This document shows positions 25,139 through 34,454 of a stretch of 64,000 bases of DNA, piece by piece. The position numbers and the translations under genes were made by a program. Source of the DNA: Nitrospinaceae bacterium UBA7883 (GTDB lineage Bacteria > Nitrospinota_A > UBA7883); NCBI GenBank assembly GCA_002500605.1, contig DLRR01000027.1, positions 1-64,000 on the forward strand, read 5' to 3'. The notes below the pieces were generated by a model that worked only from the letters and a program-made list of their open reading frames with translations, was not told the DNA's origin and searched no databases. Numbering within the stretch: position 1 is the stretch's first letter; each line of letters begins with the position of its first letter.

Positions 25139-25759
25139 CTAACCGAAGTATTTAACTCTGTTGGCCTCAAAAATTTCATTAGCCTTTTTGCGGCATTTTC
25201 CGCAACCAGTAGAAATTTTTGTGCGTTCTTGAAGTTGTTCAAAGTCTGTGCAGCCCTCTAACACTTCTTCTTCGATTTCAAGGTCAGTCACCCCTAGACA
25301 ATCACATATTGTTGTAGCCTTCACCTCTTCAATCAAGTCATCTCTGCCTGTTTTTTTGAGGTGGTCATGAATTGCTGCACGTAGTGCTTTATCGCCAAGC
25401 ACTGAACAGTGGATTTTTATTGAAGGAAGACCTCCTAATCTATCCATAATATCCTGTGGCTTAATCTTAAGGGCATCGTCTATTTTCATTCCTCCATTTT
25501 CTGTAACCATCTCGGACATCATTGACGTTGAGCCTATTGCTGAAGCGCAGCCAAATGTTTTCCATTTTAGATCTTCTATTCGATCATCATTAGTTACTTT
25601 TATCCACACTTTCATCATGTCGCCACAAGTTGGATTGCCTACCATGCCAACACCACTAGCGTGGTAATTATCTTCGGAAACTTTAAGTACGTTTCTTGGG
25701 TTTGTGAAATGATCCATGACTGTCTCGCTGTAACCAAAATTGTTGTCTTCTTCCATCAT
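25139..25759 (-). CDS. Fe-S cluster assembly scaffold, IscU/NifU N-terminal type with BFD-like [2Fe-2S] domain
   Basis: 206 aa. The IscU domain (about 1-135) begins YSETVMDHFTNPRNV and holds the three scaffold Cys in GNPTCGDMMKVWI, TFGCASAIGS and KIHCSVLGDKALRAAI. A C-terminal part has CDCLGVTDLEI and STGCGKCRKKANEIF, the CxC...CxxC pattern of the BFD-like [2Fe-2S] module in the middle of NifU. The C-terminal Nfu domain of full NifU is absent. No nif genes or cysteine desulfurase are close, so a housekeeping role is more likely than nitrogen fixation. Confidence 0.88.
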   Translation of the reverse strand: MMEEDNNFGYSETVMDHFTNPRNVLKVSEDNYHASGVGMVGNPTCGDMMKVWIKVTNDDRIEDLKWKTFGCASAIGSTSMMSEMVTENGGMKIDDALKIKPQDIMDRLGGLPSIKIHCSVLGDKALRAAIHDHLKKTGRDDLIEEVKATTICDCLGVTDLEIEEEVLEGCTDFEQLQERTKISTGCGKCRKKANEIFEANRVKYFG

Positions 25760-26064
25760 AAGAAGAGCTCCTTATTTAAATTACTTTAAACTGGTGGTTC
25801 TAAAATTTTTTTTGTTGAAGCTAGTCTTATTCCATACAATAAGCGTAGCCACTTGTTATATTAAGCTTTATCATGTCAAACTAAATACCTGACTTTTCTT
25901 GTCAGGTTTTGATATTATGATAACTTATTAAGCTTTTTTTTTCAGCATAATTTTTATAGTGGGTAATTTTCTCACTATTTTAACCTTCATTATGAGCCAC
26001 GAAATGTATTGTAAAGATGAGAGGCCGTCTAATATGGATTTCAACATCTCTAGCTAACTTTCTT

Positions 26065-27831
26065 ATGGCAAAAACATCAATGACAGAAAAAAATATAATT
26101 GTCGCTGAATCTGCAGGATTTTGCTGGGGAGTAAAGCGAGCTATGGACATGACGCTAGAAACCGCGATTGAAAGCAAAGACCCAGTCTTTACATTTGGGC
26201 CACTAATACATAATCCCCAAGTAATTGAAATGCTAGAAAAAAACCATGTGTTAGCTACAGAGAATATCTCAGAAATTAATGAGGGCAGATTGATAATTCG
26301 AACGCATGGTATAACTCCAAAAGTAAGAAGAGATTTAAAAAGCAAGGGACTTGCCATCACCGACGCCACCTGTCCGTTAGTTGCTAAGGTTCAAGGGATT
26401 ATTAAGAAACATGCATCAAGAGGGTTTGACATTATAATTATTGGCGACAGAGGACATGCTGAAGTTATTGGCCTTATGGGGTTTGCTAGTAATAAGTGCC
26501 ATGTTGTGGCCTCTGAAGATGATTTGGAACTATTGCCTGATATGGAAAAGGTATGTGTTGTAGCCCAGACAACTTGCGACACCACTAAATACGAACAAGT
26601 TGTTGGATCTTTGCTGCTGAGGTTTCCATCAGCTGTTATCGTTAATACGATTTGTGAAGCTACGGAAGAAAGACAACAAGAAACTAGAGATATCGCAGCT
26701 CAAGTAGACTTGATGGTTGTAGTGGGGGGTCGTAATAGTGCTAATACTAATAGACTGGCTCAGCTTGCTAGAGCAACTGGTGCAGTAGCAACCCTTATCG
26801 AATCGGATGAGGAATTGGATCCAGAGACAGTTATGTCTTATGACACGATAGGGCTTACCGCTGGCACATCCACGCCTTCATGGATAATTGAGCGGGTGCG
26901 TGAAAAATTAGAAGTCATCTTAAATAATACGGCTCCAACACCTATTGATAAGATAAAAGGTTTATTGTCTTCATTGGTTATCGGTAATGTATCCTTAGCC
27001 TTGGGATCTGCTCTTATGGTGCTAGCAAACTCGTTGTTGGCTGGGTATATGTTTTCATGGGTATCTGCTTTTATTGCAAGCAGTTATATATTTTCTATGT
27101 ACGCTTTAAACCAGCTAAACGATGTGCAGACGGTTAAACACAATGAGCCAAAAAAAATAAAGTTTTACCTTAAATGGCAAGACACAATAAAGAAAACATC
27201 TATTTTTGTAACACTGCTTTCGCTTCTGGCTGTTCTTTATTTTGGGCCACTTATAACCATGGTTTATGTTTTATCAGTGGGACTTGGGCTTGCTTACACA
27301 GTCAAATGGTTTCCTGAGTTAGAATGGTTGCCATACCACAGGTTAAAAGATATTCCCGCATCAAAAGATGTGTTTGTTGGTTTAGCATGGTTGGTAGTTA
27401 CAGTGCTTATACCCGCAATGGTTGCAGAAGCTAATCTTTTAACACCTTCTATCATTATTACTGGATTCTATACCTTTGGACTTGTTTTTATACGTTCAAC
27501 GCTCTCAGATATCCGTGACATAGAGGGAGATAAACTCGTTGGAAGGGAGACGATTCCACTTTTGATAGGTAAGGATTCTACTAAGGTTTTCCTGGGAATT
27601 TTGACAATATTTATTATCGGACTACTTTTCATTTCAACAGAAGTTGGATGGACGACTAGTTTTGGGCACTTATTCTCACTTACAGCCTTGTATACGATAT
27701 TTTATTTATGGATTTATCACATGCGTGTAATATCAAAAGGTATCAGGCTAGATATTTTATTGGACGGTGTTTTCTATGTCTCAGGGTTGTTGGCTATAAT
27801 TTGGATTGCAATAGGGTCCCTAACCAAATGA
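26065..27831 (+). CDS. Fusion of 4-hydroxy-3-methylbut-2-enyl diphosphate reductase (IspH) and a UbiA-type prenyltransferase
   Basis: About 588 aa from ATG 26065; the frame opens at 26017 but the IspH start pattern (IIVAESAGFCWGVKRAM) favours 26065 or 26080. The IspH part (about 1-290) has the three cluster Cys (CWGVKRAM, DATCPLV, NTICEATEERQ) and the active-site regions GPLIHNPQVIEML and GHAEVIG. The C-terminal part has about eight hydrophobic helices and the second UbiA motif SDIRDIEGDKLVGRETIP. The first motif is unusual (LNQLNDVQTVKHNEP): only its first Asp is kept. IspH makes IPP/DMAPP; UbiA enzymes attach prenyl chains to aromatic acceptors. The following methyltransferase suggests a prenylated, methylated product. 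Confidence 0.9.
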   Translation: MAKTSMTEKNIIVAESAGFCWGVKRAMDMTLETAIESKDPVFTFGPLIHNPQVIEMLEKNHVLATENISEINEGRLIIRTHGITPKVRRDLKSKGLAITDATCPLVAKVQGIIKKHASRGFDIIIIGDRGHAEVIGLMGFASNKCHVVASEDDLELLPDMEKVCVVAQTTCDTTKYEQVVGSLLLRFPSAVIVNTICEATEERQQETRDIAAQVDLMVVVGGRNSANTNRLAQLARATGAVATLIESDEELDPETVMSYDTIGLTAGTSTPSWIIERVREKLEVILNNTAPTPIDKIKGLLSSLVIGNVSLALGSALMVLANSLLAGYMFSWVSAFIASSYIFSMYALNQLNDVQTVKHNEPKKIKFYLKWQDTIKKTSIFVTLLSLLAVLYFGPLITMVYVLSVGLGLAYTVKWFPELEWLPYHRLKDIPASKDVFVGLAWLVVTVLIPAMVAEANLLTPSIIITGFYTFGLVFIRSTLSDIRDIEGDKLVGRETIPLLIGKDSTKVFLGILTIFIIGLLFISTEVGWTTSFGHLFSLTALYTIFYLWIYHMRVISKGIRLDILLDGVFYVSGLLAIIWIAIGSLTK

Positions 27832-27864
27832 TATATTTTTAAACGCAAACTCTCAGAGAACTCA

Positions 27865-28881
27865 ATGCGATCATTAAAAAAGAAAGAATTATTAGATATT
27901 GATGATATTTTGAGTCTTTCATGGAGTTGGCGGCCATCCATGTTAATGCTGCAAGCTCATAATGCAGGAATATTCGACGCAATTGCCGGTGGTCCCAAAT
28001 CTGCTGATGAAATTGCAGCAATTTTAAATTTCGACCCAAGGAGCACACTTCTTGTGTTGTTGGGGTTGAGCGGTGTTGGTTTACTAGAAAAGTCGGGCCA
28101 GACATTCAATAACATAGAGGTAATAGAAAAACACTTCATTAAAAGCTCAGATGATTACAAAGGTAATATTTTTGAACTCGACCACAGGGCGTTAGCTAAT
28201 TGGATGCGAATACCAGAAATTGTTGAATCTGGTGAGCCAATTCCAAAGCCAGAAAGAACACCAGATGAAACAAAGGCTTGGCACGAGATATTCATAAAAG
28301 CAATGGATGATATAGCCCATAGATTTAGTAAACGCATGTTTGAAGCTTTGCCTTTAAAAGACGGGATGGAAATTTTAGATATTGGATGTGGCCCAGCAAC
28401 ATATATGATTGAATTTTGCAAAAGAATGAAAAACCTTTCTTCTGTATGTTTCGACAAACCCCAGTCTGAACATATTGTAAATGATTTTGCTCACAAAGCT
28501 GGAGTAGGTGAGCGTATTAAATTTATAGGTGGTGACTTAACTAAAAGCCAATTTTCGTTTGGTTCGCTATTCGATGGAATTCTTATCTCTCAAGTCTTAC
28601 ATATTTTTGGTGAGGAAGAAGCTAAAAGCCTACTAAAAAAAGCTGAGATGGTATTAGCACCAGGTGGTTTTATCGCAATACATGAAATGACACTGGGGCC
28701 TGATAAAGACCCGGGACCAGCAGCGGTATTTGCCATTCAAATGATGTTAGGAACTAAGCAGGGGTCCGTTTATTCCAAGGATACCATCAAAGGTTGGTTT
28801 AAGGATTTGGGTATGAGTTGGGAAAAGGTAATTAGGATTGATCAGCGTTCAGAAGTGATGATTGTAAGAAAATCGGCATAA
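27865..28881 (+). CDS. SAM-dependent methyltransferase, O-methyltransferase family 2 type
   Basis: 338 aa. The N-terminal dimerisation domain (SLSWSWRPSMLMLQAHNAGIFDAIAGGPKSADEIAAIL..., a winged helix, about 1-100) is followed by a class I methyltransferase domain with EILDIGCGPATYMIEFCK (SAM loop) and FDGILISQVLHIFGEEEAKSLL, then GGFIAIHEMTL. This layout is shared by plant-type O-methyltransferases, acetylserotonin methylases, CrtF and BchU. It starts 33 bases after the IspH-UbiA gene on the same strand, so it probably modifies the product of that prenyltransferase, for example a quinone head group. Substrate not readable. Confidence 0.85.
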   Translation: MRSLKKKELLDIDDILSLSWSWRPSMLMLQAHNAGIFDAIAGGPKSADEIAAILNFDPRSTLLVLLGLSGVGLLEKSGQTFNNIEVIEKHFIKSSDDYKGNIFELDHRALANWMRIPEIVESGEPIPKPERTPDETKAWHEIFIKAMDDIAHRFSKRMFEALPLKDGMEILDIGCGPATYMIEFCKRMKNLSSVCFDKPQSEHIVNDFAHKAGVGERIKFIGGDLTKSQFSFGSLFDGILISQVLHIFGEEEAKSLLKKAEMVLAPGGFIAIHEMTLGPDKDPGPAAVFAIQMMLGTKQGSVYSKDTIKGWFKDLGMSWEKVIRIDQRSEVMIVRKSA

Positions 28882-28974
28882 CCGAATCAAACTGAAACCA
28901 CTAAACCCAACCTATACGATTATTAATAAAATAATCACAGTTACGATAGACCCTTTGCCAAATCAGTCTTGCAG

Positions 28975-30558
28975 TTAGCTTGTGATTATGGAACCGCTTT
29001 TGGTCCCGGTTGGCTTGCCGTGAGAGATTGCTTGAGTTCCATTTACAAATACATGTTCTATTCCAATTGGATATGAAAATGGTTTCAAATATGTGGAGGT
29101 GTCTTCTACTGTGTTTGGGTTAAATATAACAATATCAGCATACCAGTTTGGTGTAATCCTTCCTCTTTTCGAGATCCCAAAGAACTGGGCTGGGTTATAA
29201 CTAGTTTTTTGTACGGCTTCTGGTATTGTGAATAGTTTTTTCCTTCTTACGAACTCAGCAAAAAAGCGAGGGAATGTGCCAAAGGTTCTTGGGTGTGGAC
29301 GACCCATTGCGAGAGGGCCATCAATTGCTCTTGCTCCCGAGTCTGATCCAATTGATACCCACGGTTTTAATAAAATTCTTTCTAAGTTCTTCTCATTCAT
29401 GCAGAAAAAAATTGCTTCAACGTTAGATTTTTCCTCGATAAGCAGGTCAAACGTAAAGTCAAACACATCTTTACCTCTAGCATCGGCGCCCTGTGAGACT
29501 GAGAGGCCTTCGACGTCTAAATTATTTTGTGTGACAACTTGGGATATCATAACCGTGTTCCAATACTCTGGGTCTGGGTGGGCTTGTAAGATCTTTTCCT
29601 TAAATTCTTTTCTTTTATTTTTATCCAGTAAATCTGCCATTAGCTGATCCCTACCACCGGTAAAAGCACAGTCGGGCAGAACGACTTGGAGTCCTGTATT
29701 TGAAGCAATGTATGGATATCGGTCAGCCATTATTTCAAGTCCATCTTCCATACCTGATTCAAGTATTTCTAGAGCCGCATCTAACTTAGACCAGTTTTCT
29801 TTGCCAGCAGTTTTAAGGTGGGATATTTGTAACTTTGAGCCGGACCCTTTGGCAACATTAACTATTTCAGTTAATGCTTCAAGTAGCTTGGCTCCTTCTG
29901 ATCGGATGTGCGCAGTAAGCACTTTATCTTGTTTGGCCACCTCCTTAAAAACTTTAATAAATTCTGATTCTTTTGCGAAGCAAGCTGGTGGATATACCAC
30001 CCCCAAAGACATCCCTACGGCTCCTTGACTAAGACCACAAGCCGTCATTTTACAAAGAGCATCCATGCTTTTCTTGTCAGGCTGATGGGAATTTTCTCCA
30101 ATCACAGAACCGCGTATAGTGTTATAGCCTAGTAGGGCAGCAAAATTGACCGCTAATCCATGGTTTTTTAATTCATTAAAATAACTTTCAAGGTCAGTCC
30201 ACTTAACATCTATGCCGAACTGGTGTTGATAATCTCTGACACGGCGTTCCAACAGATTCCCTGACATTGGAGCTGCTGCATAACCACAGTTACCTCCAAC
30301 CTCTGTTGTAACTCCTTGCATTAATTTTGACTCAGCCCTTTGGTCAATTATCAGGTAATAATCTGAATGAGAATGAACATCCACGAACCCTGGTGCCACA
30401 ATCATACCTTTGGCCTCGATGATCTTTTTGCCTCTATCAGGGTCAATGTTTGGCTCCACCACAGCAATGCGGTCACTGTTTATGGCAACGTCGGCACTGA
30501 TGAGGCTGTCGGTGATACCATCAGCCACAAGACCGTTTTTAATAATTACATCAAACAA
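28975..30558 (-). CDS. N-acyl-D-amino-acid deacylase-like amidohydrolase
   Basis: 527 aa amidohydrolase. The N-terminal beta-sandwich ends in APGFVDVHSHSD (metal HxH), followed by VTTEVGGNCGYAAAP, whose Cys is the distinctive metal ligand of D-aminoacylases, and later HIRSEG, LQISHLKTAG, IGSDSGARAIDG and HPRTFGTFPRFFAEFVR. Family members hydrolyse N-acyl-D-amino acids or related dipeptides, often for cell-wall or D-amino acid turnover. It lies 18 bases behind the lytic transglycosylase gene, which supports a link to peptidoglycan fragments; this is inference. Confidence 0.88.
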   Translation of the reverse strand: MFDVIIKNGLVADGITDSLISADVAINSDRIAVVEPNIDPDRGKKIIEAKGMIVAPGFVDVHSHSDYYLIIDQRAESKLMQGVTTEVGGNCGYAAAPMSGNLLERRVRDYQHQFGIDVKWTDLESYFNELKNHGLAVNFAALLGYNTIRGSVIGENSHQPDKKSMDALCKMTACGLSQGAVGMSLGVVYPPACFAKESEFIKVFKEVAKQDKVLTAHIRSEGAKLLEALTEIVNVAKGSGSKLQISHLKTAGKENWSKLDAALEILESGMEDGLEIMADRYPYIASNTGLQVVLPDCAFTGGRDQLMADLLDKNKRKEFKEKILQAHPDPEYWNTVMISQVVTQNNLDVEGLSVSQGADARGKDVFDFTFDLLIEEKSNVEAIFFCMNEKNLERILLKPWVSIGSDSGARAIDGPLAMGRPHPRTFGTFPRFFAEFVRRKKLFTIPEAVQKTSYNPAQFFGISKRGRITPNWYADIVIFNPNTVEDTSTYLKPFSYPIGIEHVFVNGTQAISHGKPTGTKSGSIITS

Positions 30559-30576
30559 ATTTTTTTCTCTCCATAT

Positions 30577-32745
30577 TTACTCTAAGTACTTTACTTTATC
30601 TTTGTTAACATAATTCTTTGAATTATTGGAATATAAAATCTTATACATCATCCAGTTCCTTAAAACTTTTTTAACGTATCCCCTAGTTTCTGGATACGGT
30701 AGCAGTTCAATGAATTCGTCATCTGGAGTCATTGGGATTCTTTTTGCCCATTTTTTGACTACGGAAGATCCAGCGTTATATGCGGCTACCGTTAGTATGA
30801 TATTACCATTGAATTCCTCTATCAGTTCTGCAAGATGTGCGATGCCCAATGTCAGATTGATACTATGATTAAAAAGTATGTCATTGTTGAACTTTTGCTC
30901 ATTGCCTAGCTTTCCAAACATGGTCTTACCGGTAGATGGAATAAGTTGCATTAGTCCGCGAGCATTTGCTGGGCTGTGTGCTTTGTCATTAAAAGCGGAT
31001 TCTTGCCTAATTATGGAGAGTGTAAGAAAAGGATCCACTGAAAAACGCTTTGAAAGATTGGAAACTTCAGCCCAGTAAGCTATAGGGTAATACATTCTCC
31101 AAAATGGAGAATTAAAGTCATCCTTTTGTTTTATTTTGGATGCGATATTACTTTGCAAGAGTAAACAAGACCAAGGGTCCCCAGCCTTAAGATAAAGTGT
31201 GCCTAGCCAAATCGCTTTTTTTACATCAAGTTTATGAAAACTTTTCTTAATCAGGTTTACCTCCAAAACGGCCCTTTTCTCCATACCTGCAAGAAGTAAA
31301 AGTTGATAACGTAAAAGGTGTAGCTTAGTTCTTTTGGTTAGCTTGCCATCATAACTCCTTTCTGCTACCCCTCTGATCTCCTTTTTATTAGCTGGTTCAA
31401 TCAAAGTTTTAATTCTGTTAATGGGGCCTGAATCAATTCTTAAGCCGTAATAAGTATGTGGGAACACTGTCCTTAAATCTTTTGCTGCAACTTCAGTCTG
31501 CTTGTTCATCTTCTTGTAAGACCTAATCTTCCAATATATGGCTCCACCATCTCTCTTTTCTGGACGTTGTTTCACCAAAGATTCCACGAACAAAGCAGAA
31601 GCCCTTTTGTAGTTTCCTTGTATGTAAGTGGTCCAAGCGAGTTGCCATCTAAACCGTTCTTCTAACTGCTTGGATGATGTTATCTTAAGCCCACTATCAT
31701 ATAGCTTAATCGCTCGACTGAAGTTGCCATTAGCTTCCTCAATTTTACCCAAGACAAAGAGACACTTCTTTATTAAATCGTTATCATTTGTCGTTTCAAG
31801 AACCTTTAGTAAAACTTTTTGTGCCTGGTGATCTCGGTTGTTGTTCCATTCAATTACAGCAAGCTGGTATAGCCCATAGTGAGTGAGATCACTTTTGGGG
31901 TGCTCAAGTTTAAGTTTATTTAATACAGTAATTGCCTCCGAACTTCGACGAGCTCTTTTGAGAGTAATGCCAAGGGTGTACAGAATTTTAGCCTTTCTTT
32001 TTTTTGAATATCCTATGTTTAACATGCGGTTTAGATCATCCACAGCATCATCAAAGCGGTATGCTCCGTTCAACCGATTCACCCGACTTATGCGTTGGCT
32101 AAATGTGGCATGTGGGAATGCATTAACAATTTTTTTGGGATATTCTTTTCTTAACTTAATAGTTCCACGTTTGGCCACATCGGCCACGGATGATGTTGGT
32201 TTATTGTAATAAATGTTTTGCAAATGTTTATATGCGGTAATTGGGCTGTCCATTTCAATTGCCCTATTAGCATATAAGTATTCTCTTTTTGCTAAAAACT
32301 CAGCACCAAAAAGTTTGCTTGAAGTTGTTTCTAACATTTTTCCACAAAGTGAAGACCGAAGATCATTACAAGATAGCTCGGTTTTAAGTTTTAGAGCATC
32401 TAATAAAGTAGGGCTTTCTGGGTACTTTGCTTCGAGCAAAGCTATAGTTGATAGCGCCGCTAAGTACCTTTTAGCTTTAAATTCCAAAACGGCTAAATCG
32501 TAAATGGCATAGTCAGATAAAATGAACTTGGACTTTATTAAGTTTTCCAGTATGGTCTTTGCCTTTTCCGCTTGGTTTGTTTCCATGTAGCTTTGAGCTT
32601 TGGACAGATTAAAAGAGGCGCTTTGTTGAATTTCAGTGACTTTAAATGATGCCGCTGCCTGGCACTTAGAAATATTTGTGATAGCGACTATTATTAAAAA
32701 AATTGTCGTTATTTTTTGAGTATAACTGTTAAGTAATTTCCACAT
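30577..32745 (-). CDS. Soluble lytic murein transglycosylase, Slt70-like
   Basis: 722 aa. An N-terminal signal segment (ITTIFLIIVAITNISKCQA) leads to a long alpha-helical superhelix of TPR-like repeats (about 40-540; for example AKILYTLGITLKRARRSSEAITVLNKL and ALFVESLVKQRPEK). The C-terminal SLT domain (about 560-690) shows the catalytic Glu in IIRQESAFNDKAHSPANARGLMQLIPSTG and AAYNAGSSVVKKW. It cleaves the glycan strand of peptidoglycan with formation of anhydro-muramyl ends in the periplasm. Its start overlaps the end of miaA by 17 bases. Confidence 0.93.
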   Translation of the reverse strand: MWKLLNSYTQKITTIFLIIVAITNISKCQAAASFKVTEIQQSASFNLSKAQSYMETNQAEKAKTILENLIKSKFILSDYAIYDLAVLEFKAKRYLAALSTIALLEAKYPESPTLLDALKLKTELSCNDLRSSLCGKMLETTSSKLFGAEFLAKREYLYANRAIEMDSPITAYKHLQNIYYNKPTSSVADVAKRGTIKLRKEYPKKIVNAFPHATFSQRISRVNRLNGAYRFDDAVDDLNRMLNIGYSKKRKAKILYTLGITLKRARRSSEAITVLNKLKLEHPKSDLTHYGLYQLAVIEWNNNRDHQAQKVLLKVLETTNDNDLIKKCLFVLGKIEEANGNFSRAIKLYDSGLKITSSKQLEERFRWQLAWTTYIQGNYKRASALFVESLVKQRPEKRDGGAIYWKIRSYKKMNKQTEVAAKDLRTVFPHTYYGLRIDSGPINRIKTLIEPANKKEIRGVAERSYDGKLTKRTKLHLLRYQLLLLAGMEKRAVLEVNLIKKSFHKLDVKKAIWLGTLYLKAGDPWSCLLLQSNIASKIKQKDDFNSPFWRMYYPIAYWAEVSNLSKRFSVDPFLTLSIIRQESAFNDKAHSPANARGLMQLIPSTGKTMFGKLGNEQKFNNDILFNHSINLTLGIAHLAELIEEFNGNIILTVAAYNAGSSVVKKWAKRIPMTPDDEFIELLPYPETRGYVKKVLRNWMMYKILYSNNSKNYVNKDKVKYLE

Positions 32746-33694
32746 GGTGTCGAGTTAGGAGCTCCTCAACAATTGGGATTGATAAAAGTCTATCGCATAT
32801 TTTTGCTGGATCATCGCCTAACCTAGTATTTAGAATGTTTATTTCAGGATTATTGCGCATCCAAGTAAGTTGGCGTTTGGCATAGGCTTTTGTTGCTTTT
32901 GCAATTTGGCGTTCAGTTTCTTCTGGGTTTACATTTTGAGTTAGCTCCTTATAGATTTCTCTATAGCCTATACTCTGCATCGCCTTAGTTGCGCTATTAT
33001 AACCCATAGACATTAATTCGCGTATTTCGTCCCTCAGACCAGCTCTCACCATCGCTGTCACACGTTTCTCGATTCTTTCATGAAGTTGTTTGCGCGGAGG
33101 GCTTAAGGCTATAAGCACAAAATCAAAAACAGCAGGCTGTTTTGTATCTTTAATTATCTCTGTCATTGTTTTTCCGCTTGTAAAATAAACACCAAGACCG
33201 CGTTGTGTTCTAAAAGTGTCATTAGGATGTACCTTTGAGGTCCATGACGAATCAATTCTTTGAAGCATGTTATAGGCACCAGGTTGACCGACGGTTGAGT
33301 AGATTTCATCTAATCTGTCTTGCCCTTTAACAGATACTTTTATGCCAAATGATAGTTGTCTGGTTAGACCCTTTACATAAAGCCATGCCCCGCCAACCAC
33401 CAGTGGCATTTTACCGTCAGACCATAATTTATAAGCTATATCTTTCGCCGCGTCACGATACCTAGATACGTTAAACTCTTCATCAGGGTTTGCCACGTCT
33501 ATCATATGGTGAACAACCCTTTTTTGGCTTTCTTGATCCGGCTTTGCAGAGCCAATATTAAAATGACGGTAAACAAGTATCGAGTCGGCAGAAATAATTT
33601 CCGTACCCAATCTTTTTGCAAGTTCGATTCCAACCTCGGTTTTACCGCTACCGGTTGGCCCTAGAACTGCAAGTAGTGGTGCAAGCTCAGACAT
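32729..33694 (-). CDS. miaA: tRNA dimethylallyltransferase
   Basis: 321 aa. Adds the dimethylallyl group to A37 of tRNAs reading UNN codons. The P-loop LGPTGSGKTEVGIELAKRL lies at residues 11-29; EIISADSILVYRHFNIGSAKP, HHMIDVANPDEEFNVSRYRD, VVGGAWLYVKGL and the C-terminal QSIGYREIYKEL and AKRQLTWMRNNPEI are family features. It overlaps the upstream methylase gene by eight bases and the downstream slt gene by 17 bases, so the three are coupled. Confidence 0.95.
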   Translation of the reverse strand: MSELAPLLAVLGPTGSGKTEVGIELAKRLGTEIISADSILVYRHFNIGSAKPDQESQKRVVHHMIDVANPDEEFNVSRYRDAAKDIAYKLWSDGKMPLVVGGAWLYVKGLTRQLSFGIKVSVKGQDRLDEIYSTVGQPGAYNMLQRIDSSWTSKVHPNDTFRTQRGLGVYFTSGKTMTEIIKDTKQPAVFDFVLIALSPPRKQLHERIEKRVTAMVRAGLRDEIRELMSMGYNSATKAMQSIGYREIYKELTQNVNPEETERQIAKATKAYAKRQLTWMRNNPEINILNTRLGDDPAKICDRLLSIPIVEELLTRHHVEIT

Positions 33695-34394
33695 GTTTTT
33701 CCATTAACTTTTTAAAAACCCTTGAATCGTTACCTTCTGAATTTTTCAAGATCAAGGGTTTGTCAATTATTGTTTCATGTATTTTGCCTGAAGTTGCCTT
33801 CACCATGAAAAGGATGGGAGGTCTTTTGCCAAAAGATTTAATCTCTTGGGTTCTAGCTATGGAAAAACCATACTCATCGAGAATTCTTATGCATTCCTTC
33901 TTACGCTCGTTAATCATTATAAAACTCAGTGACGCATTTCTTTTTAAAAGTACTGTTGCAGCTTTAATTAAATCTGTAAAAGTCATTTTAATTTCATGAC
34001 GAGCAATAGCTCTACGCGGATCGGGGTTAACCCTCCCAGAGCCAGCTCTTCGGTATGGTGGATTAGCCACAATTGCGTCAAAAGAATTTGCCTTAATTAA
34101 ATTTGCGACCGACTTTATATCTGCAGTAACTACATTATATTTAGATATCCCGGATGCTAAAGCATTTTTGTGTGATGTTTTGCAACTAACGGGATCAATC
34201 TCTATGGCTGTTACAATTAGACGCGGGTGCAACCTGTTTAGTAGAATGGAAATAACTCCTGTCCCAGAGCAGAAGTCAGCAATGTGACCTTCATGTGGGC
34301 CATCATAAAAGTTAGCTAGTAGAAAAGAATCACGATTGTATCTGTACCCGCAAGTGCCCTGGTTAATTGTCAATTTTTTTAAGGATTTAGGCAT
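33687..34394 (-). CDS. TrmN6-like adenine N6-methyltransferase
   Basis: 235 aa. The N-terminus TINQGTCGYRYNRDSFLLANF matches the YfiC/TrmN6 group, which methylates A37 of tRNA1(Val). The SAM loop IADFCSGTGVISILLN, acidic VTAIEIDPVS and the catalytic VANPPYRRAGSGRVNP of amino-methyltransferases are present. The RNA target is inferred from the family; the overlap with miaA, another A37 modifier, is consistent. It begins 60 bases after purL. Confidence 0.85.
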   Translation of the reverse strand: MPKSLKKLTINQGTCGYRYNRDSFLLANFYDGPHEGHIADFCSGTGVISILLNRLHPRLIVTAIEIDPVSCKTSHKNALASGISKYNVVTADIKSVANLIKANSFDAIVANPPYRRAGSGRVNPDPRRAIARHEIKMTFTDLIKAATVLLKRNASLSFIMINERKKECIRILDEYGFSIARTQEIKSFGKRPPILFMVKATSGKIHETIIDKPLILKNSEGNDSRVFKKLMEKHV

Positions 34395-34454
34395 AGCATT
34401 AAAGGTTTTAGTTAGTAATTGAACACAAAGAACAGGATAAAGAAACTTTGAAAG

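Noticed and set aside
25139..25759. Nitrogen-fixation NifU
   Set aside because: The C-terminal Nfu domain and any nif neighbours are missing; a general Fe-S scaffold is the better call.
25888..25910. CCTGAC / GTCAGG hairpin followed by TTTT between iscU and the IspH-UbiA gene
   Set aside because: Stem of only six pairs in an AT-rich divergent promoter region; no gene ends there on the plus strand, so a terminator makes little sense.
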